Notes: generated by a model not told the origin, from the sequence alone. Counted from the first letter of the stretch, positions 29,683 through 41,523 are shown. The stretch: DNA of 64,000 nt from Lentilactobacillus buchneri (GCF_018314255.1 NZ_CP073066.1:496001-560000); one strand, 5' to 3'. Translations and numbers: made by a program.

Positions 29683-32600
29683 TTATTTGGTCGTCTTGCT
29701 CTTGTTAGCATCTTCAGCTTTCATTTTTTCTTCAAGCTGGCTAATTGAGTAAACACCATCAGTTGATGAACTACCAATTTCTTCAGGCTTAATTCCTCGG
29801 TAATCTGGCATTCCAGTACCTGCAGGGATTAATTTACCAATGATAACATTTTCCTTCAAACCAACCAGTGGATCATTCTTACCACGAATTGCGGCATCAG
29901 TAAGAACACGCGTGGTTTCCTGGAATGATGCGGCTGACAAGAAACTATTTGTTTCAAGAGCAGCCTTGGTAATACCAAGTAAGACAGGACGGGCAGTTGC
30001 CGGAATTCCACCATTAACAACCGTGTCACCGTTACTTATCTTGAAGTCATTGATATCCATCAAGGTACCAGGCAATACATCAGTGTCACCAGGATCCATG
30101 ATACGAACCTTACGAAGCATCTGACGAATCATGATTTCCACATGCTTATCAGCCACTTCCACACCTTGCATCCGGTAAACTTTTTGAACTTCATGAAGCA
30201 GGTAGTTTTCAGTTGAGAGAACATCTCTAACCTTCAACAATTCCTTAGGATCAACAGAACCTTCATTGAGAGCTGAACCACGGTGAATGTAGTCACCTTC
30301 AGCGACTCTCATTCGAGCTGTGATCGGAACGGTGTAAGTTCGAGTATCAGATTCACCTTTAATGGTAATTTCTTTTGTTCTTTCAGCAGGATTTTCTTCA
30401 ATTGACTCAACTGTACCAGTAACTTCACTGATCTCAGCTTTACCTTTTGGATTACGTGCTTCAAAGATTTCTTGAACACGAGGAAGTCCTTGGGTAATAT
30501 CGGCGTTACCAGCAACACCACCAGTATGGAAGTTACGCATTGTCAACTGGGTACCAGGTTCACCGATTGATTGAGCAGCAACAGTACCAACCGCTTCACC
30601 AACTTCAACCTCATCACCAGTAGCCATGTTACGACCATAACATTTCTCACAAACACCGTGGATGGTGTTGCAAGTAAATGCTGAACGAATCGTAACTTCC
30701 TTGATTCCAAGGTCATCAATCTTAGTAGCCTGATCCTCAGTGATCATGGTGTTTGCAGGAACAATCACATCGCCAGTCTTAGGGTTCTTAACGGTTTTGT
30801 GAGCATAACGGCCAACAATTCGATCATACAATGGTTCGATCATTTCGTTACCTTCAGTAATTGCACTGATAGTCAGGCCACGATCGGTCCCACAGTCCTT
30901 TTCACGAACGATGACATCTTGAGCCACATCAACCAAACGACGGGTCAAGTAACCAGAGTTGGCAGTCTTAAGAGCAGTATCGGTCATTCCTTTACGAGCC
31001 CCATGGGTTGAAATGAACATTTCCAAAACAGTCAGACCCTCACGGAAGTTGGAAGTAATTGGCAATTCCATGATTTCACCGTTAGGAGCAGCCATCAAGC
31101 CACGCATACCAGCCAACTGAGTAAAGTTTGAAATGTTACCACGGGCACCAGAGTCACTCATCATAAAGATAGGGTTCTGTGGATCTTGGTTTTCCAACAG
31201 ACGCTTTTGAATGTCATCCTTGGCGTCATTCCAAATACCAATGACTCGTTCATAACGTTCGTGGTCGGTAATCAGACCACGACGGAACTGCTTGGTAACC
31301 ATATCCACCTTTTTATGGGCGGCGTCGATAATTTCTTGCTTATCAGGCAACTGAGTGATATCGGTAATTCCAACGGTCAAACCAGACTTGGTTGACTCGT
31401 TGTAACCCAGATCCTTCATTCTATCCAACAAGAATGAAGTTTCAGTCACTTTGTAGATCTTGTAAACTTCGGCAATGATATCACTTAAGAAGCCTTTCTT
31501 GAATGGCAGGATTAATTTGGCATTCTTCAGATGCTCATGAATGTCCTCACCTGGTTCAAGGAAGAATTTGTCATCAACATAACCATTCAAATTGGTTTCT
31601 GAAGGTTCGTTAATGAATGGGAAATCTTCTGGCAAAATCTCATTGAAGACAATCTTACCAACGGAGGTTACCAAAATTTTTCCAAGTTGATCCTTTGTAA
31701 AGGTCTTCTTTGGATATGCGGAAGCCTTGATTCCAACACGTGTGTGCCAGTGAACGATTCCGTTCTTAAATGCCAATTGTGCTTCGTCAGGTGAGTTAAA
31801 GATCATTCCCTCACCTTCGCGGCCGGCTTCCTCCATGGTCAGGTAATAGTTACCGATAACCATATCTTGAGATGGGGTAACAACTGGCTTCCCATCCTTA
31901 GGTGCCAGAATATGGCCGGCAGCTAGCATCAGCAAACGTGATTCAGCTTGGGCTTCATCAGACAACGGAACATGGATGGCCATTTGGTCACCATCAAAAT
32001 CGGCATTGTAGGCTTCACAAACCAATGGATGAAGCCGCATCGACTTACCACTTACCAGTACGGGTTCAAAAGCTTGAATTCCCAAACGGTGAAGTGTAGG
32101 CGCCCGGTTCAACAGAACTGGGTGTTCCTTGATAACATCTTCCAAGACACTGAAAACATCGTCATCTTGGCGTTCAATTTTGCGTTTGGCGTTCTTAATG
32201 TTGGATGCCAAATTGCGACCAACCAATTCCTTCATAATAAATGGCTTGAATAATTCCATTGCCATTGGAACTGGTAATCCCATTTGGTTCATCTTCAAAT
32301 GAGGGCCAACATCGATAACGGAACGGCCAGAATAATCAACACGCTTACCAAGCAAGTTCTGACGGAATCGTCCCTGCTTACCTTTAAGCATGTGAGAAAG
32401 TGACTTCAATGGGCGGTTACCTGGTCCGGCAACTGGACGGCCACGACGACCGTTATCAATCAAAGCATCAACGGCTTCTTGAAGCATCCGTTTTTCGTTT
32501 TGAACGATAATTCCAGGTGCATTCAGGTCAAGCAATCGTTTCAAACGATTATTACGGTTAATTACCCGACGGTACAAATCATTCAAATCAGAAGTGGCGA

Positions 32601-33345
32601 AACGGCCACCTTCAAGTTGAACCATTGGTCGTAAGTCAGGTGGGATAACTGGGATTGCATCCATTACCATCCATGAAAGTTCATTTCCGGATTGGACGAA
32701 AGCTTCCAAAATATCGAGTCGACGAACGGCACGGGTCCGCTTTTGACCGGTTGCATTCTTCAATTCATCTTTTAATTCGGTAACTTCTTTTTCAACATCG
32801 ACATCTTCAAGCAGTGTCTTGATGGCTTCGGCACCAATTTGAGCTGAGAACCGAGGACCATATTCCTGCTTCTTTTCGCGGTATTCACGTTCTGAAAGCA
32901 ACTGCTTCTTTTCCATTGGCGTGTTACCTGGTTCGGTAACAACGTATGAAGCGAAGTAAATGATTTCTTCAAGTGCACGAGGGCTCATGTCCAAGACAAG
33001 ACCCATTCGACTTGGGATTCCTTTGAAGTACCAGATGTGAGTAACTGGAGCTGCCAGTTCAATATGGCCCATCCGTTCACGACGAACCTTTGAACGGGTG
33101 ACTTCAACTCCACAACGGTCACAAACGATTCCCTTATAACGGATCCGCTTGTACTTACCGCAGGCACATTCCCAGTCCTTGGTAGGACCGAAAATCCGTT
33201 CATCAAACAAACCATCTTTTTCTGGTTTTAAAGTTCGGTAGTTAATGGTTTCAGGCTTTTTAACTTCACCATATGACCAACTACGAATCTTATCAGGAGA
33301 GGCTAGTCCAATCTGCATACTTTCGAATTTATTAACATCGACCAC
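29683..33345 (-). CDS. rpoC: DNA-directed RNA polymerase subunit beta'
   Basis: Beta' subunit, 1220 residues. Seen: the N-terminal zinc ribbon [20 protein letters not shown], the active-site motif [15 protein letters not shown] that chelates magnesium, the second cysteine cluster ([13 protein letters not shown]) and [15 protein letters not shown] of the trigger loop region. The GTG start at 33345 has GGGAGG upstream. Eighteen bases behind rpoB. Confidence 0.98.
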   Translation of the reverse strand: MVDVNKFESMQIGLASPDKIRSWSYGEVKKPETINYRTLKPEKDGLFDERIFGPTKDWECACGKYKRIRYKGIVCDRCGVEVTRSKVRRERMGHIELAAPVTHIWYFKGIPSRMGLVLDMSPRALEEIIYFASYVVTEPGNTPMEKKQLLSEREYREKKQEYGPRFSAQIGAEAIKTLLEDVDVEKEVTELKDELKNATGQKRTRAVRRLDILEAFVQSGNELSWMVMDAIPVIPPDLRPMVQLEGGRFATSDLNDLYRRVINRNNRLKRLLDLNAPGIIVQNEKRMLQEAVDALIDNGRRGRPVAGPGNRPLKSLSHMLKGKQGRFRQNLLGKRVDYSGRSVIDVGPHLKMNQMGLPVPMAMELFKPFIMKELVGRNLASNIKNAKRKIERQDDDVFSVLEDVIKEHPVLLNRAPTLHRLGIQAFEPVLVSGKSMRLHPLVCEAYNADFDGDQMAIHVPLSDEAQAESRLLMLAAGHILAPKDGKPVVTPSQDMVIGNYYLTMEEAGREGEGMIFNSPDEAQLAFKNGIVHWHTRVGIKASAYPKKTFTKDQLGKILVTSVGKIVFNEILPEDFPFINEPSETNLNGYVDDKFFLEPGEDIHEHLKNAKLILPFKKGFLSDIIAEVYKIYKVTETSFLLDRMKDLGYNESTKSGLTVGITDITQLPDKQEIIDAAHKKVDMVTKQFRRGLITDHERYERVIGIWNDAKDDIQKRLLENQDPQNPIFMMSDSGARGNISNFTQLAGMRGLMAAPNGEIMELPITSNFREGLTVLEMFISTHGARKGMTDTALKTANSGYLTRRLVDVAQDVIVREKDCGTDRGLTISAITEGNEMIEPLYDRIVGRYAHKTVKNPKTGDVIVPANTMITEDQATKIDDLGIKEVTIRSAFTCNTIHGVCEKCYGRNMATGDEVEVGEAVGTVAAQSIGEPGTQLTMRNFHTGGVAGNADITQGLPRVQEIFEARNPKGKAEISEVTGTVESIEENPAERTKEITIKGESDTRTYTVPITARMRVAEGDYIHRGSALNEGSVDPKELLKVRDVLSTENYLLHEVQKVYRMQGVEVADKHVEIMIRQMLRKVRIMDPGDTDVLPGTLMDINDFKISNGDTVVNGGIPATARPVLLGITKAALETNSFLSAASFQETTRVLTDAAIRGKNDPLVGLKENVIIGKLIPAGTGMPDYRGIKPEEIGSSSTDGVYSISQLEEKMKAEDANKSKTTK

Positions 33346-33363
33346 TAGTTTGACCTCCCATTT

Positions 33364-36300
33364 CTAGTCATTACTGTTGTTAACGTTGGTTGATTTACTT
33401 GGTGTTTCAACTTGATCAGCAGGTTGTTTAGCTGCATGATCTTCCTGCTCTTTCTTCTTGTCAGCCAATTTGCTCAATGCGTCAACGTTTACAACGTCGT
33501 CATCGTCATCAAGATCACGAAGTTCAATCTCTTTATGACTCGCATCGAGAACCTTCATATCAAGGCCTAATGACTGCAATTCCTTAACAAGAACCCGGAA
33601 TGATTCCGGTACACCCGGCTTTGGAATTGGCTCACCCTTCACAATGGCTTCGTAGGTCTTGACACGGCCAACAACGTCATCTGATTTGTAAGTCAAGATT
33701 TCTTGGAGAGTATATGCGGCACCATAAGCTTCAAGTGCCCAAACTTCCATTTCACCAAAACGCTGGCCACCAAATTGTGCTTTACCACCAAGTGGTTGTT
33801 GGGTAACCAATGAGTAAGGTCCAATTGAACGTGCATGGATCTTATCGTCAACCATGTGGGCCAACTTAAGATAATGCATGACACCAACGGCAATCTTCTT
33901 ATCGAATGGTTCACCAGTTCGGCCATCATACAAGATGTACTTACCATCTGAAGGCATGCCGGCTTCTTTAACTGCATCCCAGATATCTTTATCACGAGCA
34001 CCATCAAAAACAGGTGTTGCAACGTGAATTCCGAGTCTGCGGGCAGCCATTCCCAAATGGAGTTCCAAAACTTGTCCAATGTTCATCCGTGATGGCACAC
34101 CCATGGGACTCAACATGATGTCAACTGGTGTCCCATCAGGCAAGAATGGCATATCTTCTTCTGGAATAACAACAGAAACAGTACCCTTGTTACCGTGACG
34201 GCCGGACATCTTATCACCAACTTGAATCTTACGTTTTTGAGCGATGTAGACACGAACCATCTTATTAACACCAGGTGAAAGCTCATCCCCGTTTTCACGA
34301 GTGAAGATCTTAACATCCTGGATGATTCCGCCGCCACCATGAGGAACTCTCAATGAGGTATCACGAACTTCTCGTGATTTCTCACCAAAGATTGCGTGAA
34401 GCAAACGCTCCTCAGCTGATAATTCAGTCACACCTTTAGGGGTAACTTTACCAACCAAGATGTCACCATCATGAACTTCGGCACCAATTCGAACAGTACC
34501 ATCTTCATCAAGGTTCTTCAAAGCATCTTCACCAACGTTAGGAATTTCTCGAGTCATTTCCTCAGGTCCTAATTTGGTGTCGCGAGTTTCTGATTCGTAC
34601 TCTTCAATATGAATTGAAGTGTAAACGTCATCTTTAACCAGACGTTCGCTGATCGCGATGGCATCTTCGAAGTTGTATCCTTGCCAAGTCATAAATGCAA
34701 CGACAGGGTTTTGGCCAAGTGCCAATTCTCCGCCTTCCATTGATGGGCCATCTGCTAAGATTTCGTCAGCATCAACTCGGTCGCCAACCTTCACGATTGG
34801 ACGCTGGTTGTAGTTCTTACCGCCATTTGAACGACGGAATTTCATTAATTTATATTTATCAAGGGACTTGTCGTCACGACGTACTCGAATTTCACGAGCA
34901 TCAACGTATTCAACAGTTCCTTCATTCTTACAGATCAGTGCAACACCAGAATCATGAGCGGCCTTGTATTCGATACCAGTACCAACAAGTGGTGCATGAG
35001 GATCGATCAAAGGAACGGCCTGACGCTGCATGTTGGCACCCATCAAAGCACGGTTGGAGTCATCGTTTTCCAAGAAAGGAATACATGCAGTGGCCACGGC
35101 AACTACTTGCTTAGGCGAAACATCCATGTAATCGACCTTGTCGATACCAATTTCAATGTTGTTTGACTTGTGACGGGCCATAACGATGTTATTGACAAAC
35201 GAACCATCATCATTCAATGGTGAGTTGGCCTGGGCAATAACAAAGTTATCTTCTTCGTCAGCAGTCAAATAATCAATTCGATCAGTAACCTTATGAGTGG
35301 TCCAATCAACACGCCGGTATGGTGTTTCAATGAAACCATATTTGTTAACCCGAGCGTAACTGGACAAACTGTTAATCAATCCAATGTTAGGGCCTTCAGG
35401 GGTTTCAATCGGACACATCCGGCCATAGTGGGTATAGTGAACATCCCGGACTTCATATCCGGCACGGTCACGAGTCAAACCACCAGGTCCAAGGGCAGAC
35501 AAACGACGCTTATGAGTTAATTCACCAAGCGGGTTGGTCTGGTCCATGAATTGAGAAAGCTGTGATGAACCAAAGAATTCTTTGATTGAGGCAACAACTG
35601 GACGAATATTGATCAATTGTTGTGGTGTCACAGTTGAAGTATCCTGAATTGACATTCTTTCACGAACAACTCGTTCCATCCGTGACAGGCCAATTCGGAA
35701 CTGGTTCTGCAGCAATTCACCGACTGAGCGAATTCGACGGTTACCCAAGTGATCAATATCATCAATTGAACCAATGCCTTCTTGAAGGTTAAAGAAGTAG
35801 TTCATTGCTGAAATGATGTCAGCTGGAGTAATGTGCTTGAAGCTCAATGGAATGTTGTCATTACCAATTAAAGGAACCACTCGGTCAGGATCGTTAACTG
35901 ATTGAACTTTAATGATTTGAACAGTCATTGGTTCAGTCACAACGGCTTCATCTGAAGGGGTAAAGGTGTAAGCTTTAAATTCATCGTTATCAAGGAATGG
36001 TGCCAAGTCCTTCATAACATCTTTCGTGACAACGGTGCCCTTTTGAGCAATCACTTCACCGGTATCAGGATCGGCAAGGGTTTCAGCCAGTGTCAAACCT
36101 AACAGGCGGTTCTTTAAGCTCAGTTTCTTGTTGGTCTTGTAACGGCCAACGGGCGCCATGTCATAACGTTTTGGATCAAAGAAACGAGCAGTCAGCAAGC
36201 TTCTTGATGAATCAGCAGTCTTAGGCTCACCTGGACGTAGACGTTCGTAAATATCCTTCAGTGACTCTTCAACACGTGAATCGTCAGTGTCTTTATGAAC

Positions 36301-36972
36301 ATCTTTTTCCAAGGTCAAACCTAAACTGTCGTTGTCGCCCAAGATGTCAATGATTTCTGAATCACTGCCAAAGCCGAGGGCTCTAATTAATTCTGTTAAA
36401 GGAATTTTTCGTGTTCGATCAATTCGAACGTACGCGATATTTTTTGCATCGGTTTCAAATTCAAGCCAAGCACCTCTGTTAGGAATAACAGTAGTACCAA
36501 ATGAATCACGGCCATTCTTATCTTTATCAGCATGGTAATAAACGCCGGGTGAACGAACCAATTGTGAAACAATTACTCGTTCAGCACCATTAATAATAAA
36601 TGTTCCTTGATCAGTCATTAATGGAAAATCGCCAAAAAACACATCTTGCGTCTTAATTTCGCCAGTCTCATGATTGGTTAATTTTAAGGTAATGTGAAGT
36701 GGAGCAGAATAGTTTGCTTCGTGTTCACGCGCCTCATCAACGGTGTACTTTGGTGTTAATAATTGATAATCGACAAACTCTAAAGAAAGCTTGCCCTGAA
36801 AGTCATCGATTGGCATAATGCCGTCGAAGGTTTCCTTAAGTCCCTCATGTAAAAACCAGTTGTAAGAATTAGTCTGGATTTCAATCAGGTTCGGTAAATC
36901 AAGCACTTCTTTAATTCGTGCATAACTTCGTCGGGTACGGTGTTTTCCATATTTAACTAAATGTCCTGCCAA
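33364..36972 (-). CDS. rpoB: DNA-directed RNA polymerase subunit beta
   Basis: Beta subunit, 1202 residues. Seen: [24 protein letters not shown] start ([17 protein letters not shown]), the rifampicin cluster [20 protein letters not shown] followed by [11 protein letters not shown] with wild-type residues, and [24 protein letters not shown] C-terminus ([18 protein letters not shown]). The open frame starts at a GTG (36981) that lies inside the SD; GGAGAGGTG fits the TTG at 36972, which gives MAGHLVKYG, the lactobacillar start. The tail is acidic and Asn-rich. Confidence 0.97.
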   Translation of the reverse strand: MAGHLVKYGKHRTRRSYARIKEVLDLPNLIEIQTNSYNWFLHEGLKETFDGIMPIDDFQGKLSLEFVDYQLLTPKYTVDEAREHEANYSAPLHITLKLTNHETGEIKTQDVFFGDFPLMTDQGTFIINGAERVIVSQLVRSPGVYYHADKDKNGRDSFGTTVIPNRGAWLEFETDAKNIAYVRIDRTRKIPLTELIRALGFGSDSEIIDILGDNDSLGLTLEKDVHKDTDDSRVEESLKDIYERLRPGEPKTADSSRSLLTARFFDPKRYDMAPVGRYKTNKKLSLKNRLLGLTLAETLADPDTGEVIAQKGTVVTKDVMKDLAPFLDNDEFKAYTFTPSDEAVVTEPMTVQIIKVQSVNDPDRVVPLIGNDNIPLSFKHITPADIISAMNYFFNLQEGIGSIDDIDHLGNRRIRSVGELLQNQFRIGLSRMERVVRERMSIQDTSTVTPQQLINIRPVVASIKEFFGSSQLSQFMDQTNPLGELTHKRRLSALGPGGLTRDRAGYEVRDVHYTHYGRMCPIETPEGPNIGLINSLSSYARVNKYGFIETPYRRVDWTTHKVTDRIDYLTADEEDNFVIAQANSPLNDDGSFVNNIVMARHKSNNIEIGIDKVDYMDVSPKQVVAVATACIPFLENDDSNRALMGANMQRQAVPLIDPHAPLVGTGIEYKAAHDSGVALICKNEGTVEYVDAREIRVRRDDKSLDKYKLMKFRRSNGGKNYNQRPIVKVGDRVDADEILADGPSMEGGELALGQNPVVAFMTWQGYNFEDAIAISERLVKDDVYTSIHIEEYESETRDTKLGPEEMTREIPNVGEDALKNLDEDGTVRIGAEVHDGDILVGKVTPKGVTELSAEERLLHAIFGEKSREVRDTSLRVPHGGGGIIQDVKIFTRENGDELSPGVNKMVRVYIAQKRKIQVGDKMSGRHGNKGTVSVVIPEEDMPFLPDGTPVDIMLSPMGVPSRMNIGQVLELHLGMAARRLGIHVATPVFDGARDKDIWDAVKEAGMPSDGKYILYDGRTGEPFDKKIAVGVMHYLKLAHMVDDKIHARSIGPYSLVTQQPLGGKAQFGGQRFGEMEVWALEAYGAAYTLQEILTYKSDDVVGRVKTYEAIVKGEPIPKPGVPESFRVLVKELQSLGLDMKVLDASHKEIELRDLDDDDDVVNVDALSKLADKKKEQEDHAAKQPADQVETPSKSTNVNNSND

Positions 36973-36989
36973 GTTTTTCACCTCTCCAA

Positions 36990-37160
36990 AAAATTCCGGA
37001 ATCGAAATGTTACAGTTTGATTACAAATGCACTTTTTAGCACATCTGACCGGGTTTTGGGCAAAAAAAATCCAAAAACAAGACTTTCTTGCTTTTGGCTT
37101 TTTATGCAGGCCAACCCGGACAATAGATCGCGTCGACCATTTCGATTCACAACAAATACA
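36990..37160 (-). ncRNA. rpoB leader RNA, candidate Lacto-rpoB motif
   Basis: Between the rpoB promoter and start, the minus strand holds CCGGGTT (37120-37114) pairing with AACCCGG (37056-37050), enclosing a second helix CCAAAAGCAAG/CTTGTTTTTGG (37099 to 37072). A conserved leader of this kind, the Lacto-rpoB motif, is known upstream of rpoB in Lactobacillales. Assignment rests on place and fold; no covariance search was possible. Confidence 0.55.
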
Positions 37161-37166
37161 GTTAAA

Positions 37167-37195
37167 AGAATAACAATTTATAGAAGTAAAGTCAA
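37167..37195 (-). promoter_or_regulatory. rpoB promoter
   Basis: On the minus strand TTGACT (37195-37190), a 17-base spacer and TATTCT (37172-37167), behind clpC. Confidence 0.7.
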
Positions 37196-37228
37196 CCTTT
37201 TAGACCATGGTTCATTTTGAATCGCAAT

Positions 37229-39721
37229 TTATTTTTTATCATTCACTAAAGTTTTGCGTTCCGGCTTCTTCACCGAAATGGTAATCTGGTTGTTTCTACC
37301 GCCAACAGTGACTGAGTCGCCAGGGACAATTTCCTTGGCAAGCAACTTGGCACTTAAATTATCCTCGAGTTCAGTTTGAATTGCTCTTCTGATTGGACGA
37401 GCACCGTACTCAGGGTCAAAACCACGCTTGGAAATAATCCCGATTGCAGTCTTGGTAATCTTAATGTCAATGCCTTGATCGTGAATCCGCTTGATAACCG
37501 GTTTGGCCATCAGGTAAACAATTTGATCAAGTTCGTCCTTGGTCAATGAGTGGAAGACAACCACTTCATCAATTCGGTTCAGGAATTCAGGACGGAAGCG
37601 TTGTTTGAGGGCAGCTTGAATCGTGTCCTTCATTGCTGCATAGCCTTCCTTGGCATCCTCTTGACCAAATCCAACAGTCTTCTTATCCCGCAATGTGGTT
37701 GCACCCAGGTTGGAAGTCATGATGATAACGGTGTTTCTGAAATCAATCTTTCGACCCTTGGCATCCGTCAAGTAACCATCATCAAGAACTTGAAGCAAGA
37801 GGTTGAAGACATCAGGATGAGCCTTTTCAACTTCATCAAAAAGCACAACTGAGTATGGCTTTTGACGAACCTTTTCGGTTAACTGGCCACCTTCATCGTA
37901 GCCAACGTAGCCGGGAGCAGAACCAATCAGACGACTGGTTGAATATTTCTCCATAAATTCACTCATGTCAACTCGAATCATGTCCTCTTCAGAACCAAAG
38001 ACTGCTTCGGCCACCGCCTTTGCCAACTCGGTTTTACCAACACCGGTCGGTCCTAGGAACATGAAGGAACCAATTGGACGGTTCGGATCTTTCAAACCGC
38101 TTCGAGCCCGACGAATCGAACGAGAAACCGCTGAAATTGCTTCTTCCTGACCAACGACCCGCTTGTGAAGAATCTTTTCCAAGTTGACTAAGCGGTCAGC
38201 TTCGGTACTGCTCAAACGAGTAACCGGAATCCCAGTCCACTCGCCCACGATTTCAGCAACGTCTTGTGGCGTTTCCTTAACGGGGTAATGCGCATCCTCT
38301 GAGCCTTCCTCGGAATCATTATCTTGAGCAAGTTCATCCTGTAACTGATTCGTTTGTTTGCGAATCTTAGCAGCTTTTTCGTAATCTTGGGCTACCAAGG
38401 CTTCATTTAATTCTGATAACAAATCTGACAGTTTCTTATGATCATCAACGGCATCAGATTTTTGAAGGTGATCAATTCGAACTTTGGCAGCTGCCTCATC
38501 CATTAAATCGATCGCCTTATCAGGTAAGAATCGGTCGCTGATGTAGCGGTTGGAAAGGTTAACCGCAGTTTCAATGGCGTCATCAGTAATTTCAACGTGG
38601 TGATGTTGTTCATACTTTGGCCGTAGACCTTTGAGAATTTCCACCGTTTCATCAGTCGTTGGCTCATCAACCATAACTTTGGCAAATCGACGCTCCAATG
38701 CAGCATCAGATTCAATGTACTTTTGGTACTCGTCCAAGGTTGTGGCACCAATTAATTGGAGCTCACCCCGGGCCAATGCCGGCTTCAAAATGTTGGAAGC
38801 GTCAATCGCACCTTCTGCACCACCGGCACCGATCAAAGTGTGTAATTCATCGATGAACAGAATAATGTTGCCATCTTGGTAAATTTCATCAATCACTTTC
38901 TTGAGTCGGTCCTCAAATTCACCACGGTATTTGGTACCGGCAACCAGTGAGCCCATGTCAAGCATCATCAAACGCTTCTTGGACATGTCACCAGGAACGT
39001 CGCCGCTGACAATCCGTTCTGCCAAGCCTTCAGCGATGGCAGTTTTCCCAACACCGGGTTCACCAATTAAAACAGGGTTGTTCTTTGTCCGACGAGCTAA
39101 AATTTGAATCACGCGTTTAACTTCGAGATCCCTGCCGACGGTTGGGTCAAGACGGTCTTGACGGGCCATTTCAGTGAGGTCACGAGCCAATGAATCAATT
39201 GTTGGTGTCTTTGAGTCAGCTGGCTTTTGTTGACGGCCACGTTGTTTGGAAGCCAGGTTTGAGGCCATTGAGCCACCACTGATGCCCATTTTTCGAAGGG
39301 TTACTTTTCTAATTTGTGATAGATCGAGTCCCAAGTTAATCAGAATACGGGAAGATAAAATGGTCTCATCAGTCAGAAGTGAAAGCAAAATGTGCTCGGT
39401 TCCAACCTTTGGAACACCGTTCTTCTTGGCGAATTCTCCTGCTTGAGCCAAAACTTCCTTTGCCTTTGGAGAGTATGGTAGATAATCGTTACTGCTAAGG
39501 TCCTTAAGGTTGCCATAGCCGGCGAAACGCTCTACTTCTTCAGTGACATCTTCGGCAGTTACTGAAAACTGCTGAAGCGCCTTGTAGGCAATTCCATTCG
39601 TTTCGATCAGTAAGCCTAATAGAAGATGTTCAGTTCCAATTGCTTGGTGCTTGAATTTCTTGGCTTGTTCTTGTGCAATGGTCAAAACGTTCTTAGCACT
39701 CGGAGTAAATAAATTATTCAT
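37229..39721 (-). CDS. clpC: ATP-dependent Clp protease ATPase subunit ClpC
   Basis: A Hsp100 unfoldase, 830 residues, that feeds proteins to ClpP. Seen: two N-terminal Clp repeats, AAA module 1 with GEPGVGKT and [10 protein letters not shown], a UVR-type coiled coil ([16 protein letters not shown]), and AAA module 2 with GPTGVGKT and a C-terminal domain. Works with adaptor proteins such as MecA. Co-transcribed with ctsR 15 bases upstream and therefore under CtsR heat-shock control. Confidence 0.96.
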   Translation of the reverse strand: MNNLFTPSAKNVLTIAQEQAKKFKHQAIGTEHLLLGLLIETNGIAYKALQQFSVTAEDVTEEVERFAGYGNLKDLSSNDYLPYSPKAKEVLAQAGEFAKKNGVPKVGTEHILLSLLTDETILSSRILINLGLDLSQIRKVTLRKMGISGGSMASNLASKQRGRQQKPADSKTPTIDSLARDLTEMARQDRLDPTVGRDLEVKRVIQILARRTKNNPVLIGEPGVGKTAIAEGLAERIVSGDVPGDMSKKRLMMLDMGSLVAGTKYRGEFEDRLKKVIDEIYQDGNIILFIDELHTLIGAGGAEGAIDASNILKPALARGELQLIGATTLDEYQKYIESDAALERRFAKVMVDEPTTDETVEILKGLRPKYEQHHHVEITDDAIETAVNLSNRYISDRFLPDKAIDLMDEAAAKVRIDHLQKSDAVDDHKKLSDLLSELNEALVAQDYEKAAKIRKQTNQLQDELAQDNDSEEGSEDAHYPVKETPQDVAEIVGEWTGIPVTRLSSTEADRLVNLEKILHKRVVGQEEAISAVSRSIRRARSGLKDPNRPIGSFMFLGPTGVGKTELAKAVAEAVFGSEEDMIRVDMSEFMEKYSTSRLIGSAPGYVGYDEGGQLTEKVRQKPYSVVLFDEVEKAHPDVFNLLLQVLDDGYLTDAKGRKIDFRNTVIIMTSNLGATTLRDKKTVGFGQEDAKEGYAAMKDTIQAALKQRFRPEFLNRIDEVVVFHSLTKDELDQIVYLMAKPVIKRIHDQGIDIKITKTAIGIISKRGFDPEYGARPIRRAIQTELEDNLSAKLLAKEIVPGDSVTVGGRNNQITISVKKPERKTLVNDKK

Positions 39722-39736
39722 AGATACCCTCTCTTT

Positions 39737-40204
39737 CTATCGTTCGTATCGCAGCCGGTTCAATATCGACACCATGATATTGGCACGTAAAATGTCGGTT
39801 AAATCGCTGTTATTCAGGTCAATTGCATCTTTGTCAATCGCAGCTAATATGATGCTCACCTCGCGACGATTAATTAATTCATTATTATATAACGTTTGAA
39901 CGATCGTTTCACTATCCCGCTTCGATAATTTGTTACCAATTGCGGCAATTAATGAATTCAAAACGTCAATGTCATCTAATAAATGAACTTTTTCTATTCT
40001 AATGTAGCCGCCACCACCACGTTTACTTTCCACAATATAACCATTCTGGATCGTGAAACGCGTGTTGATTACATAGTTAATCTGAGACGGTACAACGTCA
40101 AACAGCCCAGCAATTTCAGAACGACGAATTTTAACCTGCTCGTTCTCGGCAAGGATTTCTTTGAGATAATGTTCAATTAAATCAGAAATGTTTTCGTCCG
40201 CCAT
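39737..40204 (-). CDS. ctsR: Transcriptional repressor of class III stress genes CtsR
   Basis: CtsR, 155 residues. Seen: DLIEHYLKEIL at the N-terminus, the helix-turn-helix EIAGLFDVVPSQINYVINTR, and the winged glycine-rich tip SKRGGGGYIRI, which senses temperature. Start: the ATG at 40204, with GGGTGA upstream, rather than the TTG at 40216. It represses its own operon through the box at 40220-40236. No mcsA or mcsB follows, as usual in lactobacilli. Confidence 0.95.
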   Translation of the reverse strand: MADENISDLIEHYLKEILAENEQVKIRRSEIAGLFDVVPSQINYVINTRFTIQNGYIVESKRGGGGYIRIEKVHLLDDIDVLNSLIAAIGNKLSKRDSETIVQTLYNNELINRREVSIILAAIDKDAIDLNNSDLTDILRANIMVSILNRLRYER

Positions 40205-40219
40205 GTAATCACCCAATTC

Positions 40220-40267
40220 TTTGACTAATATTGACTATTATTATACGAATGTGACGCCAAAGTGCAA
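40220..40267 (-). promoter_or_regulatory. ctsR-clpC promoter with CtsR box
   Basis: On the minus strand TTGCAC (40267-40262), a 16-base spacer and TATAAT (40245-40240), followed by the direct repeat AGTCAA-TATT-AGTCAAA (40236-40220) that matches the CtsR heptad consensus. The box lies over the transcription start, fitting autorepression. Confidence 0.8.
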
Positions 40268-40280
40268 GGAAAGTGTTTGA

Positions 40281-40390
40281 GAGTGCGACATGCCCTGGGT
40301 GACCCCGGAGCACAAAGCGGAAACATCAATGGTGAACGAACCTTGTTCATCGTTGATGTTTCCGCTTTGTGTGGTAGGGGTCAAGGGCAT
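40281..40390. repeat. Long stem-loop intergenic repeat (element A)
   Basis: Begins GAGAGTGCGACA, then nested inverted repeats: ATGCCC/GGGCAT (40290/40390), GACCCC/GGGGTC, and a perfect 19-base arm pair 40311-40329 with 40353-40371. The stretch 40391-40580 behind it has a weaker pair AGAGTC/GGACTCT and no coding sequence. Same family as the elements near 54.7, 55.7 and 58.7 kb. Confidence 0.75.
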
Positions 40391-40582
40391 CGGAGCACGT
40401 TTAGAGTCGGGATCTCTTCACTTATGCAGTAGGACTCTGGGGTGTCGGAGCGTATTTTCGAAGTGGGATAAAGCAGAAAGAAGCAAAACGATCGTGCATT
40501 TAAACTGACCCATTCTAAAATCAAAACATACCAGAAAGTCACATCAACACCAGCAACCACGATTGCCGTTCGCCGAGATGTC

Positions 40583-40615
40583 AAAAAAGGCCAGAACCAA
40601 AGTACAGTTCTGACC
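40583..40615 (-). terminator. Terminator of the tRNA operon
   Basis: On the minus strand GGTCAGAAC (40615-40607) pairs with GTTCTGGCC (40597-40589) and is followed by six T, about 40 bases after the last tRNA. Confidence 0.85.
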
Positions 40616-40656
40616 TCAAACACGATTCAATTAATATGTAATTTCCCACAAAAAAA

Positions 40657-40730
40657 TCGGGAAAACAAGATTTGAACTTGCGACCCCTACGTCCCGAACG
40701 TAGTGCTCTACCAAGCTGAGCTACTTCCCG
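40657..40730 (-). tRNA. tRNA-Pro (CGG)
   Basis: Full cloverleaf, 74 bases. Acceptor CGGGAAG/TTTCCCG, anticodon loop TTCGGGA giving anticodon CGG, T-loop TTCAAAT. Last gene of the cluster. No CCA encoded. Confidence 0.95.
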
Positions 40731-40791
40731 ATGATTTAAGTACTATTGAGTTAACAATATAAATATACCATATGATCTATGTTAAACAAAG

Positions 40792-40865
40792 TCGGGAAGA
40801 CAGGATTCGAACCTGCGACCCCCTGGTCCCAAACCAGGTGCTCTACCAAGCTGAGCTACTTCCCG
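40792..40865 (-). tRNA. tRNA-Pro (TGG)
   Basis: Full cloverleaf, 74 bases. Acceptor CGGGAAG/CTTCCCG, anticodon loop TTTGGGA giving TGG. Very similar to the neighbouring tRNA-Pro (CGG), which suggests a duplication. No CCA encoded. Confidence 0.96.
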
Positions 40866-40890
40866 AAAAGGAATTCATTGCAATAAAAAA

Positions 40891-40964
40891 TGCACCCAGT
40901 AGGAGTCGAACCTACAACCTTCTGATTCGTAGTCAGACACTCTATCCAATTGCGCTATGGGTGC
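40891..40964 (-). tRNA. tRNA-Arg (ACG)
   Basis: Full cloverleaf, 74 bases. Acceptor GCACCCA/TGGGTGC, anticodon loop CTACGAA giving ACG (A34 is normally deaminated to inosine). No CCA encoded. Confidence 0.96.
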
Positions 40965-41010
40965 ATAATAAGTATTAAATTAAGGAACCTCAATCATAGT
41001 ACTTGATTGA

Positions 41011-41082
41011 AGCGGAAGACGGGATTCGAACCCGCGACCCCCACCATGGCAAGGTGATGTTCTACCACTGAACTACTTCCGC
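41011..41082 (-). tRNA. tRNA-Gly (GCC)
   Basis: Full cloverleaf, 72 bases. Acceptor GCGGAAG/CTTCCGC with discriminator T, anticodon loop TTGCCAT giving GCC. No CCA encoded. Confidence 0.96.
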
Positions 41083-41086
41083 AAAA

Positions 41087-41160
41087 TGCCGACTAGACGA
41101 TTCGAACGCCCGACCTCTTCATTACTAGTGAAGCGCTCTAACCAACTGAGCTAAGTCGGC
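41087..41160 (-). tRNA. tRNA-Thr (AGT)
   Basis: Full cloverleaf, 74 bases. Acceptor GCCGACT/AGTCGGC, anticodon stem CTTCA/TGAAG, loop CTAGTAA giving anticodon AGT. A34 is uncommon for bacterial tRNA-Thr. The T stem GGGCG/CGTCT contains two G-T pairs. No CCA encoded. Confidence 0.93.
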
Positions 41161-41193
41161 AAAATGTATAAATTGTTAGGTAACTAGCACCTA

Positions 41194-41275
41194 TGCGGGC
41201 GAAGGGATTCGAACCCCCACGTCATAAGACACTAGAACCTAAATCTAGCGCGTCTGCCAGTTCCGCCACGCCCGC
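41194..41275 (-). tRNA. tRNA-Leu (TAG)
   Basis: Class II tRNA with a variable arm, 82 bases. Acceptor GCGGGCG/CGCCCGC, anticodon loop TTTAGGT giving TAG. No CCA encoded. Confidence 0.95.
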
Positions 41276-41293
41276 ATTGTTAAAAACTGGCAA

Positions 41294-41366
41294 TGAGCCG
41301 TGGCAGTCTCGAACTGCCGACCCTCTGATTAAAAGTCAGATGCTCTACCAACTGAGCTAACGGCTC
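41294..41366 (-). tRNA. tRNA-Lys (TTT)
   Basis: Full cloverleaf, 73 bases. Acceptor GAGCCGT/ACGGCTC, anticodon loop CTTTTAA giving TTT. No CCA encoded. Confidence 0.96.
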
Positions 41367-41368
41367 AA

Positions 41369-41441
41369 TGGAGGATACAGGGATCGAACCTGTGACCTCC
41401 TGCTTGTAAGGCAGATGCTCTCCCAGCTGAGCTAATCCTCC
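41369..41441 (-). tRNA. tRNA-Val (TAC)
   Basis: Full cloverleaf, 73 bases. Acceptor GGAGGAT/ATCCTCC, anticodon loop CTTACAA giving TAC. First gene of the cluster, 54 bases behind the promoter -10. No CCA encoded. Confidence 0.96.
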
Positions 41442-41494
41442 ATGAAACTAAATGAATCAAATGTTGGTAGCAACATCATCAACACAACTATTAA

Positions 41495-41523
41495 ATTTTA
41501 CAATACCAATCAACTCAAGTCAA
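41495..41523 (-). promoter_or_regulatory. Promoter of the tRNA operon
   Basis: On the minus strand TTGACT (41523-41518), a 17-base spacer and TAAAAT (41500-41495). The remaining stretch up to 41657 contains AT-rich sequence with an inverted pair TTTTCCGA/TCGGAAAA and no gene. Confidence 0.7.

Noticed and set aside
40381..40623. Open frame of 80 codons on the minus strand behind element A
   Set aside because: It runs across the repeat, the tRNA terminator and unlikely composition; no SD and no family features.
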